Position numbers and translations under genes: made by a program. A stretch of 24,069 nt of DNA. Source: Baffinella frigidus. Lineage: Eukaryota > Cryptophyceae > Cryptomonadales > Baffinellaceae. Shown here piece by piece: positions 1-6,968 of this stretch (within the stretch, counting starts at the first letter, position 1; every line of letters starts with the position of its first letter). The notes beneath the pieces are model-generated. The model worked only from the letters and a program-made list of their open reading frames with translations, ran no database searches and was not told the DNA's origin. The stretch is taken from assembly GCA_026770585.1 (NCBI GenBank), contig MU646567.1, positions 15,218 through 39,286 of the forward strand, written 5' to 3'.

Positions 1-135
1 CTCTCGCTCTCTCTATCTCTCTCTCTGTCTCTCTCTCGCGCGCGCTCTCTCGCTCTCTCTCGCTCTCTCTATCTCTCTCTATGTCTCTCTCTCGCTCTCT
101 CTCGCGCTGTCTCGCTCGCTCGTTCGCTCGCTCAC
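1..135. repeat. Imperfect (CT)n microsatellite
   Basis: CTCTCT runs broken by CTCG, CTAT and CTGT steps. On the minus strand this is GA-rich DNA that follows directly after the splice-donor-like GTGAGC at the end of the exon remnant at 136-190, so it is probably intron sequence. Serine/leucine-rich frames through it are translations of the microsatellite, not genes. Confidence 0.9.
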
Positions 136-190
136 CACGTTTTTGCGGAGGCCTTTAGCGATGGGGACGATGCCAACGTCAGTGAGGGGG
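136..190 (-). pseudogene. LRR exon remnant, copy B1 (truncated)
   Basis: Read on the minus strand this encodes PLTDVGIVPIAKGLRKNV, which fits the loop and helix part of a ribonuclease-inhibitor-type leucine-rich repeat (N-x-L-x-D-x-G-x-x-x-x-A-x-x-L). It ends at a good donor (GTGAGC, minus strand of 130-135). The 5' side is cut by CT-rich DNA, so the LxLxxN strand of the repeat is missing. It differs from copy B2 (373-447) at only a few bases. LRRs of this type mediate protein-protein contacts. I infer a decayed or partial duplicate of an exon. Confidence 0.55.
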
Positions 191-372
191 TCTCTATCTC
201 ACTCTCTCTCCCTCTCTCAATCGCTCTCTCTCTCTCTCGCTCGCTCTCTCTCGCTCTCTCTATCTCTCTCCCTGTCTCTCTCTCGCTCTCTCTATCTCTC
301 TCTCTGTCTCTCTGTCTCTCTCTCTCTTTCGCTCTCTCTCGCGCTCTCTTGCTCGCTCGTTCGCTCGCTCAC
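191..372. repeat. Imperfect (CT)n microsatellite
   Basis: CTCTCT-rich tract with CTCG and CTGT variants lying between two LRR exon copies. The last bases (367-372) form, on the minus strand, the GTGAGC donor of the next exon copy. Confidence 0.9.
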
Positions 373-447
373 CACGTTTTTGCGGAGGCCTTTAGCGATG
401 GGCACGATGCCGACGTCAGTGAGGGGGTTGAAGTCGAGGATTAGCGC
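373..447 (-). CDS. LRR exon, copy B2 (complete-looking 75-nt exon)
   Basis: On the minus strand CCCTAATCAG|GCG supplies an acceptor at 448-450 and GTG|GTGAGC a donor at 367-372. The enclosed 75 nt is open in phase 0 for 25 codons, beginning ALILDFNPLTDVG and ending GLRKNV. This is a textbook ribonuclease-inhibitor-type LRR (LxLxxNxLxDxG, then an amphipathic helix). The preceding half repeat appears to be carried by the exon family at 931-1003 and 1181-1243. Family-level call is reasonably safe; whether the exon is still used is unknown, since two damaged copies lie beside it (136-190, 625-663). Confidence 0.55.
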
Positions 448-450
448 CTG

Positions 451-566
451 ATTAGGGTTCAGGGTTCAGGGTGTAGGGTCTAGTGTGTAGGGTTTAGGGT
501 GTGGGGTTGAGGGTTTAGGGTTGAGGGTTGAGGGTTGAGGGTTTAGGGTTTGGGGTTCAGGGTGGT
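451..566 (+). repeat. Telomere-like TTTAGGG variant array
   Basis: About 115 bp of 7-bp units mixing TTTAGGG, TTCAGGG, TGTAGGG and TTGAGGG. It lies directly upstream (minus sense) of the LRR exon acceptor, so it is probably intronic. The variant mixture argues for an interstitial array, not a chromosome end. Confidence 0.85.
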
Positions 567-624
567 AGCTCTCGCTCTCTCTCTCCCTCGCTCTCTCTCT
601 TTCGCTCTCTTGATCTCGACGCAC

Positions 625-663
625 CACGTTTTTGCGGAGGCCTTTGGCGATGGGGACGATGCC
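625..663 (-). pseudogene. LRR exon remnant, copy B3 (3' half only)
   Basis: Minus-strand sequence encoding GIVPIAKGLRKNV, matching the last 13 codons of the 75-nt exon at 373-447. The donor here reads GTGCGT. The 5' half is replaced by TTTAGGG-variant DNA at about 664, so this is a truncated duplicate. Confidence 0.5.
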
Positions 664-793
664 CCTTTAGTGTTTACGGTTTGGGGTTTGGGGTTTAGGG
701 TGTAGTGTTTACGGTTTAGGGCGTAGGGTTGAGCGTTTCGGGTTTAGTGTTTACGGCGTAGGGTGTAGGGTGTAGGGTGTGGGGTTTAGGGTT
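664..793 (+). repeat. Telomere-like variant array
   Basis: 7-bp units including TTTACGG, TGTAGGG, TTTGGGG and TTTCGGG. It separates the LRR B3 remnant from the exon-A remnant. Confidence 0.8.
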
Positions 794-830
794 GAGCGGG
801 ATGCCTTGAGGGGGGTGCGTTGCGAGAGCG
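794..830 (-). pseudogene. LRR exon remnant, copy A3 (3' part)
   Basis: Minus-strand [11 protein letters not shown] matches the end of the exon family at 931-1003 and 1181-1243. Only about 37 bp survive between telomere-like blocks. Confidence 0.4.
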
Positions 831-835
831 CGGTC

Positions 836-930
836 AGGGTTAAGGGTGTAGGGTGTTTAGGGTTGAGGGTGTAGGGTGTAGGGTTCGGGGTTTAGGGTTT
901 AGGGTTGGGTTTAGGGTTGGGTTTAGGGCT
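836..930 (+). repeat. Telomere-like TTTAGGG/TGTAGGG array
   Basis: Degenerate 7-bp units between two exon-A remnants. Confidence 0.85.
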
Positions 931-1003
931 GAGCGGGGTGCCTTGAGGGGGATGCGATGTGAGAGCGTGTCTCCGAGCGTCTCGCATGCTGAGAAGCCGA
1001 TCG
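931..1003 (-). pseudogene. LRR exon remnant, copy A2
   Basis: On the minus strand a CT-rich tract ends in CTCTCTCGGCAG and is followed by an open stretch, best read as [20 protein letters not shown]. The pattern LGDTLSxRxPLK matches the helix and inter-repeat turn of an RI-type LRR (ALAxxLxxNxxLxxL). Its end (PLKA) would join smoothly to the start of exon B (ALILDFN). No GT donor is visible at its 3' end; it runs into TTTAGGG variants. A second open frame ([14 protein letters not shown]) exists, so the frame is an inference from LRR fit. Confidence 0.4.
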
Positions 1004-1008
1004 CTGCC

Positions 1009-1050
1009 GAGAGAGTGTGTGTGTGAGAGAGAGAGAGAGAGAGGGAGAGA

Positions 1051-1083
<33 letters not shown>
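1009..1083. repeat. (GA)n microsatellite
   Basis: GAGAGA tract with GTGT and GGGA interruptions. On the minus strand it forms a long polypyrimidine tract directly before the CGGCAG acceptor of exon copy A2. Confidence 0.9.
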
Positions 1084-1085
<2 letters not shown>

Positions 1086-1121
1086 TCGTAGAAACTGTCT
1101 CTGTCGTGGCAGCCACCTGCG

Positions 1122-1180
1122 GTATCCCGTAAGTGGCGAGTAGGATCATACGCCCTACGGTAGGGCCCTAGGACCTAGGC
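1122..1180 (-). repeat. Fragment of palindromic element (family L)
   Basis: Contains CCCTACGGTAGGGCCCTAGG. The block is the reverse complement, with a few changes, of 21265-21332, where it forms the right half of an inverted repeat. Here only one half is present, so this is a truncated dispersed copy. Confidence 0.7.
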
Positions 1181-1243
1181 CCTTGAGCGGGGTACGTTGC
1201 GAGAGCGTGTCTCCGAGCGTCTCGCATGCTGAAAAGCCGATCG
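1181..1243 (-). pseudogene. LRR exon remnant, copy A1
   Basis: Nearly identical to 931-1003 over its first 50 bp on the minus strand, and preceded by the same polypyrimidine-CGGCAG acceptor. Reads [20 protein letters not shown] in the LRR-fitting frame. Its 3' side runs into the palindromic fragment at 1122-1180 and has no GT donor. Confidence 0.4.
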
Positions 1244-1246
1244 CTG

Positions 1247-1247
<1 letters not shown>

Positions 1248-1288
<41 letters not shown>

Positions 1289-1386
1289 GGGGGAGAGGGA
1301 GAGGGAGAGAGGGAGAGAGAGAGAGAGTGAGAGAGAGAGAGAGAGGGAGGGATAGAGAGGGAGAGAGAGAGAGAGAGAGAGAGAGC
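1248..1386. repeat. (GA)n microsatellite
   Basis: About 140 bp of GAGAGA with GGGAGA steps. It is the polypyrimidine tract (minus strand) of exon copy A1. The Arg/Glu-rich plus-strand frame across it is a translation of the repeat. Confidence 0.9.
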
Positions 1387-1648
1387 GGTCACCAACCAGA
1401 GAGAGTAGCAGATTGCCAACAGCTCACTGGGACTGCTGCGCCAGCACGCGCGTGGTCCACGCAAGGCTGGATGGGGGCTATTCAAAAGTCGATTTTCGAG
1501 GGAAAACTGTATTCAAAAGTCAATTTTTCAAGAAGGAAACGGCTCCAAGAACGCGCCAATGGCTCCAAGAACGCGCCTGAAATACCCTGCCCAAGAGCCT
1601 GGCGTGGCTGGGAACCATCGGGGGGCGTGCATGCCCCCCTCGAAATTT
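1387..1648. other. Low-copy spacer with a 20-bp direct repeat
   Basis: No convincing gene. GGCTCCAAGAACGCGCC occurs twice at a 20-bp spacing (1541-1577). TTCAAAAGTC also occurs twice nearby. Confidence 0.6.
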
Positions 1649-1794
1649 ATCTCAGAAAACGAGTTCTAAAACTCGTTTTCTTAAGTCAATTCCCTTACAA
1701 ATTCGTCAACTTATTCTTTACTCTCCGCAAAAGTTGACAAATTTGTAGGGGAAATAAATTAAGAAAACGAGTTTTAGAACTCGTTTTCTGAGAT
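1649..1794. mobile_element. MITE family A, copy 1
   Basis: A 146-bp element with near-perfect terminal inverted repeats of about 35 bp beginning ATCTCAGAAAACGAGTT. Each arm is itself a small hairpin (AACGAGTTCTAAAACTCGTT). The loop contains GTCAACTTATTC-type sequence. Further copies are at 7860-8022 and 9511-9660. No coding capacity. Confidence 0.9.
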
Positions 1795-1866
1795 GAAAAT
1801 GTACCACCCGACGCCACCCACGCAGGCCCTCAAACCGACCCTTTGAGCAGCACCAGAGAGAGTCAA

Positions 1867-2028
1867 CCACACAGCGGGCTTCCAAGGGATTTTCGGCCCA
1901 AATCGGGCCACCTTTCCGTTACCTTATCCGGGGGAACCTCCCCTATGTCCCTACGGATTGCCTACCGTAGGATCCAAGGTCTTATCGCTTGAGGGTTGTT
2001 CGACATCCCTTCGAAGTCCGCTATGTGG
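1867..2028. mobile_element. MITE family B, copy 1 (CCACACAG ends)
   Basis: About 162 bp with TIRs CCACACAGCGGGCTTCCAAG / CTTCGAAGTCCGCTATGTGG. The interior carries the palindrome CCTACCGTAGG and the string CCCTATGTCCCTACGG. Whole or partial copies recur at 2572, 2693, 2850, 3005, 8086 and 12911. Confidence 0.85.
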
Positions 2029-2187
2029 AATGGCTGCTGGATTGCGCCTAGAGCTGACTGTACGTACCAAAATACGATATACAACATATGGACGCATGAA
2101 TTGGACGTGACGGTACTAACTTTTTGTACCGCCTTCTGACAGCCCGGTACTAATTTCGGGACGTGGCCAACCAGCGTCAGCCAAATG
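2029..2187. other. Spacer, no gene seen
   Basis: Holds a small hairpin, CGGTAC...GTACCG (2111-2132), and nothing else I can name. Confidence 0.4.
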
Positions 2188-2403
2188 CAACGCCACCGCA
2201 CAGCGCGCGTCCTGCAGAGCCTGCCCCATCTTGCGAAAGGGCGTGGGAGCGTCAGGGGGCTCCGGCAGGGCGGGAGTGCGAGAGGTCAGCAGATGCCCTG
2301 AGTGGACGGCACTGAGTGGATCCAGCATCACAATAATCCACCGCACAGCGCGCTTCCTGCACCGCATACCCCCTCGTGCGAAAGGGCGTGGGAGCGCTCC
2401 CAC
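2188..2403 (-). repeat. Duplicated block with shared open frame
   Basis: 2188-2253 and 2327-2400 are diverged direct copies (both contain CACCGCACAGCGCGC and GCGAAAGGGCGTGGGAGCG). The intervening TGAGTGGACGGCACTGAGTG recurs in changed form at 3128-3150. Minus-strand frames share ARCAV and one reads ALQDARCAVALHLADAG, faintly LRR-like, but the frame is not kept between copies. I treat it as repeat DNA, possibly derived from coding DNA. Confidence 0.45.
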
Positions 2404-2571
2404 GCCTGCACGGAAGGGAATACTAGCTCTGCCTTTTCAGGCCGCAAAAAGGTGCCTTCACGACGCGTGAGGGGGTGGATGAGTGAAGGACCAAACACAC
2501 CGTGAAGTGCTAAGTACATTTGAACCCCGAGGGTGCCCTGCGAATGTTGGTATCACACGTTCCACACAGCG

Positions 2572-2737
2572 GGCTACGAAGGGGGTTTCGGCCCAAATCG
2601 GGGACACCTTCCGGTACCTTATCCGTAGGAACCCCCCTATGTCCCTACGGGTTTCCTACCGTAGAGTGCTAGGACATATCGCTCAACACGTTCCACACAG
2701 CAGGCTACCAAGGGGTGTTCGGGCCCAAATCCAAGGC
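2572..2737. mobile_element. MITE family B, partial copies 2 and 3
   Basis: The left end CCACACAGCGGGCTACGAAG begins at 2572 and continues through CCCTACGGGTTTCCTACCG to about 2680. A second left end begins at 2693 and runs only to about 2737. Neither has its matching right end, so these are truncated, tandemly stacked copies. Confidence 0.75.
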
Positions 2738-2745
2738 AAGATGTA

Positions 2746-2848
2746 CTAAATCCAGTCCAAGGCAAGAGGTACTACTGCCCATGCTCAGTCAAACCCTGAA
2801 CCCTGAACCCTAAACCCTAAACCACAAACCCTACACCCTACGCCATAA
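2746..2848. repeat. Spacer repeat S1 plus CCCTAAA variants
   Basis: CCAAGGCAAG.GGTACTACTGCCCATGCTCAGTC followed by CCCTGAA/CCCTAAA units. The same composite occurs at 3616-3745 and, in part, at 3788-3830, so spacer and heptamers have been copied as one unit. Confidence 0.75.
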
Positions 2849-2849
2849 G

Positions 2850-2980
2850 CCCAAATCGGGGCCACCTTCCGGTACCTCATCCGTAGGAACCCCCCTATGT
2901 CCCTACGGGTTGCCTACCGTAGGGTGCTAGGACTTATCGCTTAAGGGTTATTCAAAATCCCTTCGTAGCCCGCTGTGTGG
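2850..2980. mobile_element. MITE family B, partial copy 4 (right part)
   Basis: Runs from GCCCAAATCGGGGCC through CCTACCGTAGGGTGCTAGG to the right end CTTCGTAGCCCGCTGTGTGG. The left end is missing. A shorter inverted copy follows at 3005-3068. Confidence 0.8.
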
Positions 2981-3004
2981 ATGGGGCGGGGGCGGGGCGG
3001 GTAT

Positions 3005-3068
3005 GTCCTAGCACCCTACGGTAGGCAACCCGTAGGGAAATAGGGGGGGTCCTACGGATGAGGCACCG
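3005..3068 (-). mobile_element. MITE family B fragment, inverted
   Basis: Reverse complement of the central part of the family: GTCCTAGCACCCTACGGTAG onward, ending at TCCTACGGATGAGG. Confidence 0.75.
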
Positions 3069-3097
3069 GGTACCGCAATCAGGAACGGGGCTCGAGC

Positions 3098-3265
3098 AGG
3101 GCGGGGGTGTGAGAAGACAGCAGATTCCCTAAGTGGACGGCGCTAAGTGGATCACTTTCAGGGCGGGGCACGGGTCCCCATCGAGGGAAAACGGTGCGTG
3201 GTTAGTAAGTTGATCACTCTCCAATCGGCCTAGGAAGTGTTTGCAGAGACGTTAAGAGATTAATA
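3098..3265. other. Spacer with diverged copy of the 2268-2325 block
   Basis: 3098-3153 matches 2268-2325 (CAGCAGATTCCCTAAGTGGA). The rest shows nothing recognisable. Confidence 0.5.
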
Positions 3266-3371
3266 AAGAAGAAGAAGAAGAAGAAGAAGAAGAAGAAGAA
3301 GAAGAAGAAGAAGAAGAAGAAGAAGAAGAAGAAGAAGAAGAAGAAGAAGAAGAAGAAGAAGAAGAAGAAGG
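3266..3371. repeat. (GAA)n microsatellite, about 35 units
   Basis: An almost uninterrupted GAA/AAG run of about 105 bp. Uninterrupted purine-only trinucleotide tracts of this size can form triplexes and are length-unstable. The poly-Ser minus-strand frame is its translation. Confidence 0.97.
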
Positions 3372-3449
3372 AGAGAAGGGGCGGATACCGCAATCAGTGA
3401 GTTCGAGATGTGTGAGGCCTGCCCACGTGATCCCATGTTTCATCTGCCC

Positions 3450-3510
3450 CGGGTTTAGGGTTGAGGGTTGAGGGTTGAGGGGTTAGGGTTGAGGGTTGAG
3501 GGTTGAGGCT

Positions 3511-3549
<39 letters not shown>

Positions 3550-3595
3550 GGTGTAGGGTGTAGGGTGCAGGGTGTAGGGTGTAGGGTGTAGGGTT
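3450..3595 (+). repeat. (TTGAGGG)n / (TGTAGGG)n array
   Basis: A homogeneous block of TTGAGGG units followed by TGTAGGG units. These are locally homogenised variants of the TTTAGGG unit. Confidence 0.9.
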
Positions 3596-3615
3596 CCACA
3601 CAAGACGCCTTGCTC

Positions 3616-3745
3616 AGTCCAAGGCAAGATGCACTACTGCACATGCTCAGTCAAACCCTGAACCCTGAACCCTGAACCCTGAACCCTGAACCCTGAACCC
3701 TGAACCCTGAACCCTGAACCCTGAACCCTGAACCCTGAACCCTGA
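3616..3745 (-). repeat. Spacer repeat S1 and perfect (CCCTGAA)n array
   Basis: The S1 spacer (3616-3655) is followed by about 13 virtually perfect 7-bp CCCTGAA units. It is the expanded form of the composite at 2746-2848. Confidence 0.9.
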
Positions 3746-4137
3746 ACCACGAATCCTACACCCTAAGCCATAAGCCATAAGCCCCAAGGCCTCAAGGCAA
3801 GATGTACTACTGCCCATGCGCAGTCGACACCCCCCGAGAATCCACAGCCCTAAACCCTAAGCCATAAGCCATAAGCCATAAGCCCCAAGCCCTAAGCGCC
3901 AAGCCCTAATCCCTAAGCCCTAAGCCATGAGCCCTAAACCCTAAGCCCTAAGCCCCAAGCTCTAAGCCATCGGCCATAAGCCCTCAGCCCTAAGCCCTAA
4001 GCCCTAAGCCCTAAGCCCTAAGCCCTAAGCCCTAAGCCCTAAGCCCTAAGCCCCAAGCCCTAAGCCCTAAGCCCTAGGCCACAAGCCCTAAGCAATAAGC
4101 CCTAAACCCTACGCCCTAAACCCTAAACCGAAACCCT
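3746..4137 (-). repeat. (CCCTAAG)n / (CCATAAG)n array
   Basis: A third partial S1 spacer lies at 3788-3830. From 3846 onward there are about 40 heptamers dominated by CCCTAAG, with CCATAAG and CCCCAAG, ending in true CCCTAAA units. Confidence 0.9.
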
Positions 4138-4167
4138 ACGCGCCATCGATCCCCTGGACCGTGGAGG

Positions 4168-4298
4168 TACCACGCCAGATTCCAGGAAGGTGTCGCCGAA
4201 AGTCAATTTCCTCTGAAGGCAGTTGCTTTCAAAAGTCAAATACCGCACCAGGGTACGGTATTAAGACAGTCACCACCCTCCTCCAATCTGGCGTGGTA
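4168..4298. mobile_element. MITE family C, copy 1
   Basis: TIRs TACCACGCCAGATT / AATCTGGCGTGGTA, total 131 bp. The outermost TA on each side can be read as a TA target duplication around a CCACGCCAGA end. A copy of almost the same length is at 6969-7098. No coding capacity. Confidence 0.85.
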
Positions 4299-4441
4299 TG
4301 GGCAACGCGAGAAAAGTTCGTGCGTCACGGCGTGAAACCACCACGGCAACCACGTACTCCTAGCTCTGCCTCACACGGTTCGGTCTCGCCAATTTGTGGC
4401 GAGAACGGGAGTCAATTTCCCGGGGGGTTGGTTTTGCATGT
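4299..4441. other. Spacer with small hairpin
   Basis: TCTCGCCAATTTGTGGCGAG (about 4384-4403) folds into a stem. TCCTAGCTCTGCCTCA (4359-4374) resembles the family-E terminal sequence. No gene seen. Confidence 0.45.
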
Positions 4442-4600
4442 TCGTTAACTTTTGGAGTGAAAACGATCATGCAACCCGGGTCAAATTCGTTACAAATTCG
4501 TTAACTTTTGGAGTGACAACGATCAAATTCGTTACAAATTCGTCAAATTCGTTACAAATTCGTTAACTTTTGGAGTGACAACGATCAGTCAACCCGAGTC
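4442..4600. repeat. Tandem repeat, CGTTAACTTTTGGAGTGA units
   Basis: Three copies of TTCGTTAACTTTTGGAGTGA..AACGATCA, interleaved with repeats of AATTCGTTACA. Two copies are followed by CAACCCGAGTC/CAACCCGGGTC. Confidence 0.85.
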
Positions 4601-4631
4601 AGACAGAGCTGGTATTCCCTTCCGTGCAGGA

Positions 4632-4797
4632 TTTAATCCCGCCGAGTATTCATAATGAATACGATTTTGGTGTATCTTATGGGGTATAAATAAGACAGTC
4701 GTCTATATAGACTTCATTTAGAGCCTCAAGATACACCAAAATCGAATCGGAGATCCCCGAAATCGTATTCATTATGAATACTCGTCCGGATGAGATT
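4632..4797. mobile_element. Element family D, short copy (166 bp)
   Basis: Both ends carry GAGTATTCATAATGAATACG (itself palindromic) in inverted orientation. The outermost bases differ: left TTTAATCCCGCC, right CCGGATGAGATT. The same two unlike ends bound the 2.35-kb element at 18180-20527, so this is an internally deleted relative. It is flanked by imperfect copies of ATTCCCTTCC(C)GTG on both sides. Confidence 0.85.
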
Positions 4798-4901
4798 CCC
4801 TTCCCGTGTACGATCAGGACCTACGCGCCGCCTTGCCTGCGCCAAGTCTAACAGGGTTCGCGCGAAAGGTAGATCCTAGCTCTGCCTGAATTGGTTTTTT
4901 T

Positions 4902-5043
4902 GCACACAGTGGACTACGGACCTTTCAAAAAAAGTCAACTTGCTCTGTGGGTAGTTAGTTACCTTGCAGGAGTTTCTAGTGCAAATTTGGTCGCGTTACC
5001 GCTAAATCTAGGGGTCCCGAAACCCTCGAAGCCCGCCGTGTGG
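4902..5043. mobile_element. MITE family B2, copy 1
   Basis: 142-bp element, ends GCACACAGTGGACTACGGA / TCGAAGCCCGCCGTGTGG. The ends resemble those of family B but the interior (AAAAAAAGTCAACTTGCTC) is unrelated. A tandem copy lies 293 bp downstream. Confidence 0.8.
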
Positions 5044-5194
5044 ACAGGGTGCGGGCGAAAGGTAGATCCTAGCTCTGCCTGAGTCGGGTTGATTGATCTC
5101 CAAACGATGACGGACCTGTACCACAGACCCGGGCAAGGATTCCCTTCCCGTGTACCATCAGGACCTACGCGCCGCCTTGCCAACTCCAAGTCTA

Positions 5195-5336
5195 CCACAC
5201 AGAGGACTACGGACCTTTCAAAAAAAGTCAACTTGCTCTGTGGGTAGTTAGTTACCTTGCAGGATTTTCAAGTGCAAATTTGGTCACGTTACCGCTAAAT
5301 CTAGGGGTCCCGAAACCCTCGAAGCCCGCCGTGTGG
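5195..5336. mobile_element. MITE family B2, copy 2
   Basis: Same length as copy 1. The left end is CCACACAGAGGACTACGGA, closer to the family-B consensus. Confidence 0.8.
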
Positions 5337-5354
5337 ACAGGGTGCGGGCGAAAG

Positions 5355-5497
5355 GTAGATCCTAGCTCTGCCTGAGTCGGGTTGACTGATCTTTTGCTGA
5401 CCAAACGTTGACGGATCTGTACCACAGACCCGGGCAATCAACTGCCGGTCTCCTCCTTTTGAAGAGATCAAATTACCTCAGGCAGAGCTACAGATCT
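5355..5497. mobile_element. MITE family E, copy 1
   Basis: TIRs AGATCCTAGCTCTGCCTGAG / CTCAGGCAGAGCTACAGATC. The interior has GACCCGGGCAATCAAC and TCCTCCTTTTGAAGAGA. A second copy is at 5780-5918; half copies are at 4869 and 5060. Confidence 0.85.
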
Positions 5498-5641
5498 CAT
5501 GGGGAAACGGTTTTAATTTAGAACTTTTGATTCAATGAAAATTACTACACGAATGCTTTAATATAACTTAGTAAAACTCGTCATGTGTAGTAAATTTCAT
5601 TGCCAGCAAGTTTTAAATTAAAACCGTTTCCCTGTGAGATC
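5493..5641. mobile_element. MITE family F (ACTACAC core), copy 1
   Basis: 149-bp palindromic element with outer arms GATCTCATGGGGAAACGG / CCGTTTCCCTGTGAGATC. The inner arms are TGAAAATTACTACAC / GTGTAGTAAATTTCATTG. It abuts the right end of family-E copy 1. Confidence 0.85.
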
Positions 5642-5779
5642 GGGACTCGCCTTGCGGAGGGGACAGGTCGTTGTACTCCCGTTTCTAATTGGTTGTGTCG
5701 TCCCCTAATTATCCCCTATCAAATTCATCAATTCGTAGGGCCCTACGTATCCGCTATCTAACAGCGCTCGGGCGAAAGG
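5642..5779. other. Spacer, no gene seen
   Basis: Contains the palindrome CGTAGGGCCCTACG (5741-5754) and nothing else recognisable. Confidence 0.4.
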
Positions 5780-5918
5780 TAGATCCTAGCTCTGCCTGAG
5801 TCGGGTTGACTGATTTTTTTATCACCAAAAGTTGAACAATTTGTACCGCAGACCCGGACAATCAACGTCCGGTCTCCTCCTTTTGAAGAGACCAAATTAC
5901 CTCAGGGAGAGCTACAGA
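5780..5918. mobile_element. MITE family E, copy 2
   Basis: Same TIRs as copy 1. The right TIR is CTCAGGGAGAGCTACAGAT. It is followed by GGGGCTCGCCGTGCGGA, similar to the DNA following 5641. Confidence 0.8.
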
Positions 5919-5996
5919 TAGGGGCTCGCCGTGCGGACGAATGCAAGCAAGCCTTTTCGTCCTCGACTACACAAGGTCGCGGCGTGTGATTCCGCC

Positions 5997-6147
5997 CCAG
6001 CATCCACTTAGCAGCGGCTGCGTTCCTTTTCCCCGGGATATCCGGGGAAACCGCGGTGAGAATCCAATGCAAATGGATAGGATTCCAGCACAAATCGTTG
6101 AGATGGACTGGATCCGTGCAGCCCCCGGTGGCTGCTAAGTGGGTGGG
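5997..6147. mobile_element. Inverted-repeat element, unnamed
   Basis: Ends CCCAGCATCCACTTAGCAGC / GCTGCTAAGTGGGTGGG. The interior contains a perfect-looking palindrome around TTCCCCGGGATATCCGGGGA (6027-6050). One copy only in this window. Confidence 0.6.
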
Positions 6148-6382
6148 TCAGTTAGGTTGTGTGAACCGCTGTCGAGCCAACTCGGCACATATAAGACAGT
6201 CAGGACCGGGATTCCGGTCCTGGATTTTCATTTTAAAAGTGCATTTCCTTCAGGATTCAGGTTAAAGTTTTGAAAATTGTGTCCCGTCCTCGCTCGGTAG
6301 CGGCTCCCACCTTTCGGACGAACTCCAGCAAACCTTTCAGGCCCTCATCCTTCACGGGCGCGTGCCACATGCAAACCGCCTG
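6148..6382. other. Spacer with nested small inverted repeats
   Basis: AGGACCGGGATTCCGGTCCT (6201-6222) is a hairpin inside a looser inverted repeat (about 6160-6305). No gene seen. Confidence 0.4.
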
Positions 6383-6598
6383 TTTAGGGTTGAGGGTTTA
6401 GGGTTCAGGGCGTAGGGTCTAGGCGTAGGGTTCAGGGCTTAGGGCTTAGGGTTCAGGGCGCAGGGCGCAGGGTTGATGGTTGAGGGCTTAGGGTTTAGGC
6501 TTCAGGGTTCAGGGCTCAGGGTTCAGGGCGTAGGGCGTAGGGATGAGGGTTGAGGGCTTAGGGCTCAGGGCTTAGGGTTTAGGGTTGAGGGCGTGGGG
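6383..6598 (+). repeat. Telomere-like variant array
   Basis: TTTAGGG, TTCAGGG, CGTAGGG, CTTAGGG and TTGAGGG units, strongly mixed. Confidence 0.9.
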
Positions 6599-6830
6599 TT
6601 GCCTCGATCGAGCAGTGTAGGGGGCACACGGCCTTGAGCGTCTTGCCGACGGCTTTGATCGCCTGGGTGAGGGTGGTCGAGGGGGGGCGGGGGTGAGAGG
6701 CAGCCCGGAGTCCACACGGTGGACTACAAACCTTTCATCAAAAGTCAACTTGACTGAAGACAGTTAACTTTAAAGATGTTTCAGGCCTTGATCGCCTGCG
6801 TGGGGGGGGGTCAGGCGTTTATCGAGAGTA
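6599..6830 (-). other. Spacer with repeated exon-like string
   Basis: TTGATCGCCTGGGTGAGGGT at 6656 is a variant of 6789-6803 and 7129-7148. On the minus strand each reads as pyrimidine-CCCAG|GCGATCA, acceptor-like, and 6600-6672 is open as TLTQAIKAVGKTLKAVC. Too little to call an exon. A half family-B2 end (CCACACGGTGGACTACAAAC) starts at 6711. Confidence 0.35.
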
Positions 6831-6876
6831 ATAAAGAAAAGAAAAAAAGAAAAGAAAAAAAGAAAAAAAGAAGACG
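6831..6876. repeat. A/G-rich low complexity (AAAGA)n
   Basis: Purine-only run of AAAAGA/AAAAAAAGA steps. Confidence 0.9.
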
Positions 6877-6968
6877 AAGGGGGGCGGGCGTGAGAGGCAG
6901 TCCGGAGTGGAGGACATTCAGAACATCTGTCGAGTGAGGACGTGCGTTACCCTCAGCTGGCGTAGGCG

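Larger units (their letters stand above)
4902..5440. repeat. 293-bp direct duplication
   Basis: 4902-5140 and 5195-5440 align with few differences at a 293-bp offset. Each unit holds a family-B2 element followed by GGTAGATCCTAGCTCTGCC. The join includes GGACCTACGCGCCGCCTTGC, which also occurs before unit 1 (4819-4838). Confidence 0.9.

Noticed and set aside
1-566. True chromosome end or telomere
   Set aside because: Heptamers are mixed variants, occur in both orientations and throughout the window, and are flanked by other sequence.
1183-1737. 184-codon plus-strand frame rich in Arg-Glu
   Set aside because: It is a translation of the (GA)n microsatellite plus spacer; nothing outside the repeat looks like protein.
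3252-3443. Poly-Ser minus-strand frame
   Set aside because: Pure translation of the (GAA)n tract.
4442-4600. CRISPR-like array
   Set aside because: Repeats are irregular, partly contiguous, without unique spacers of constant size, and the setting is eukaryotic.
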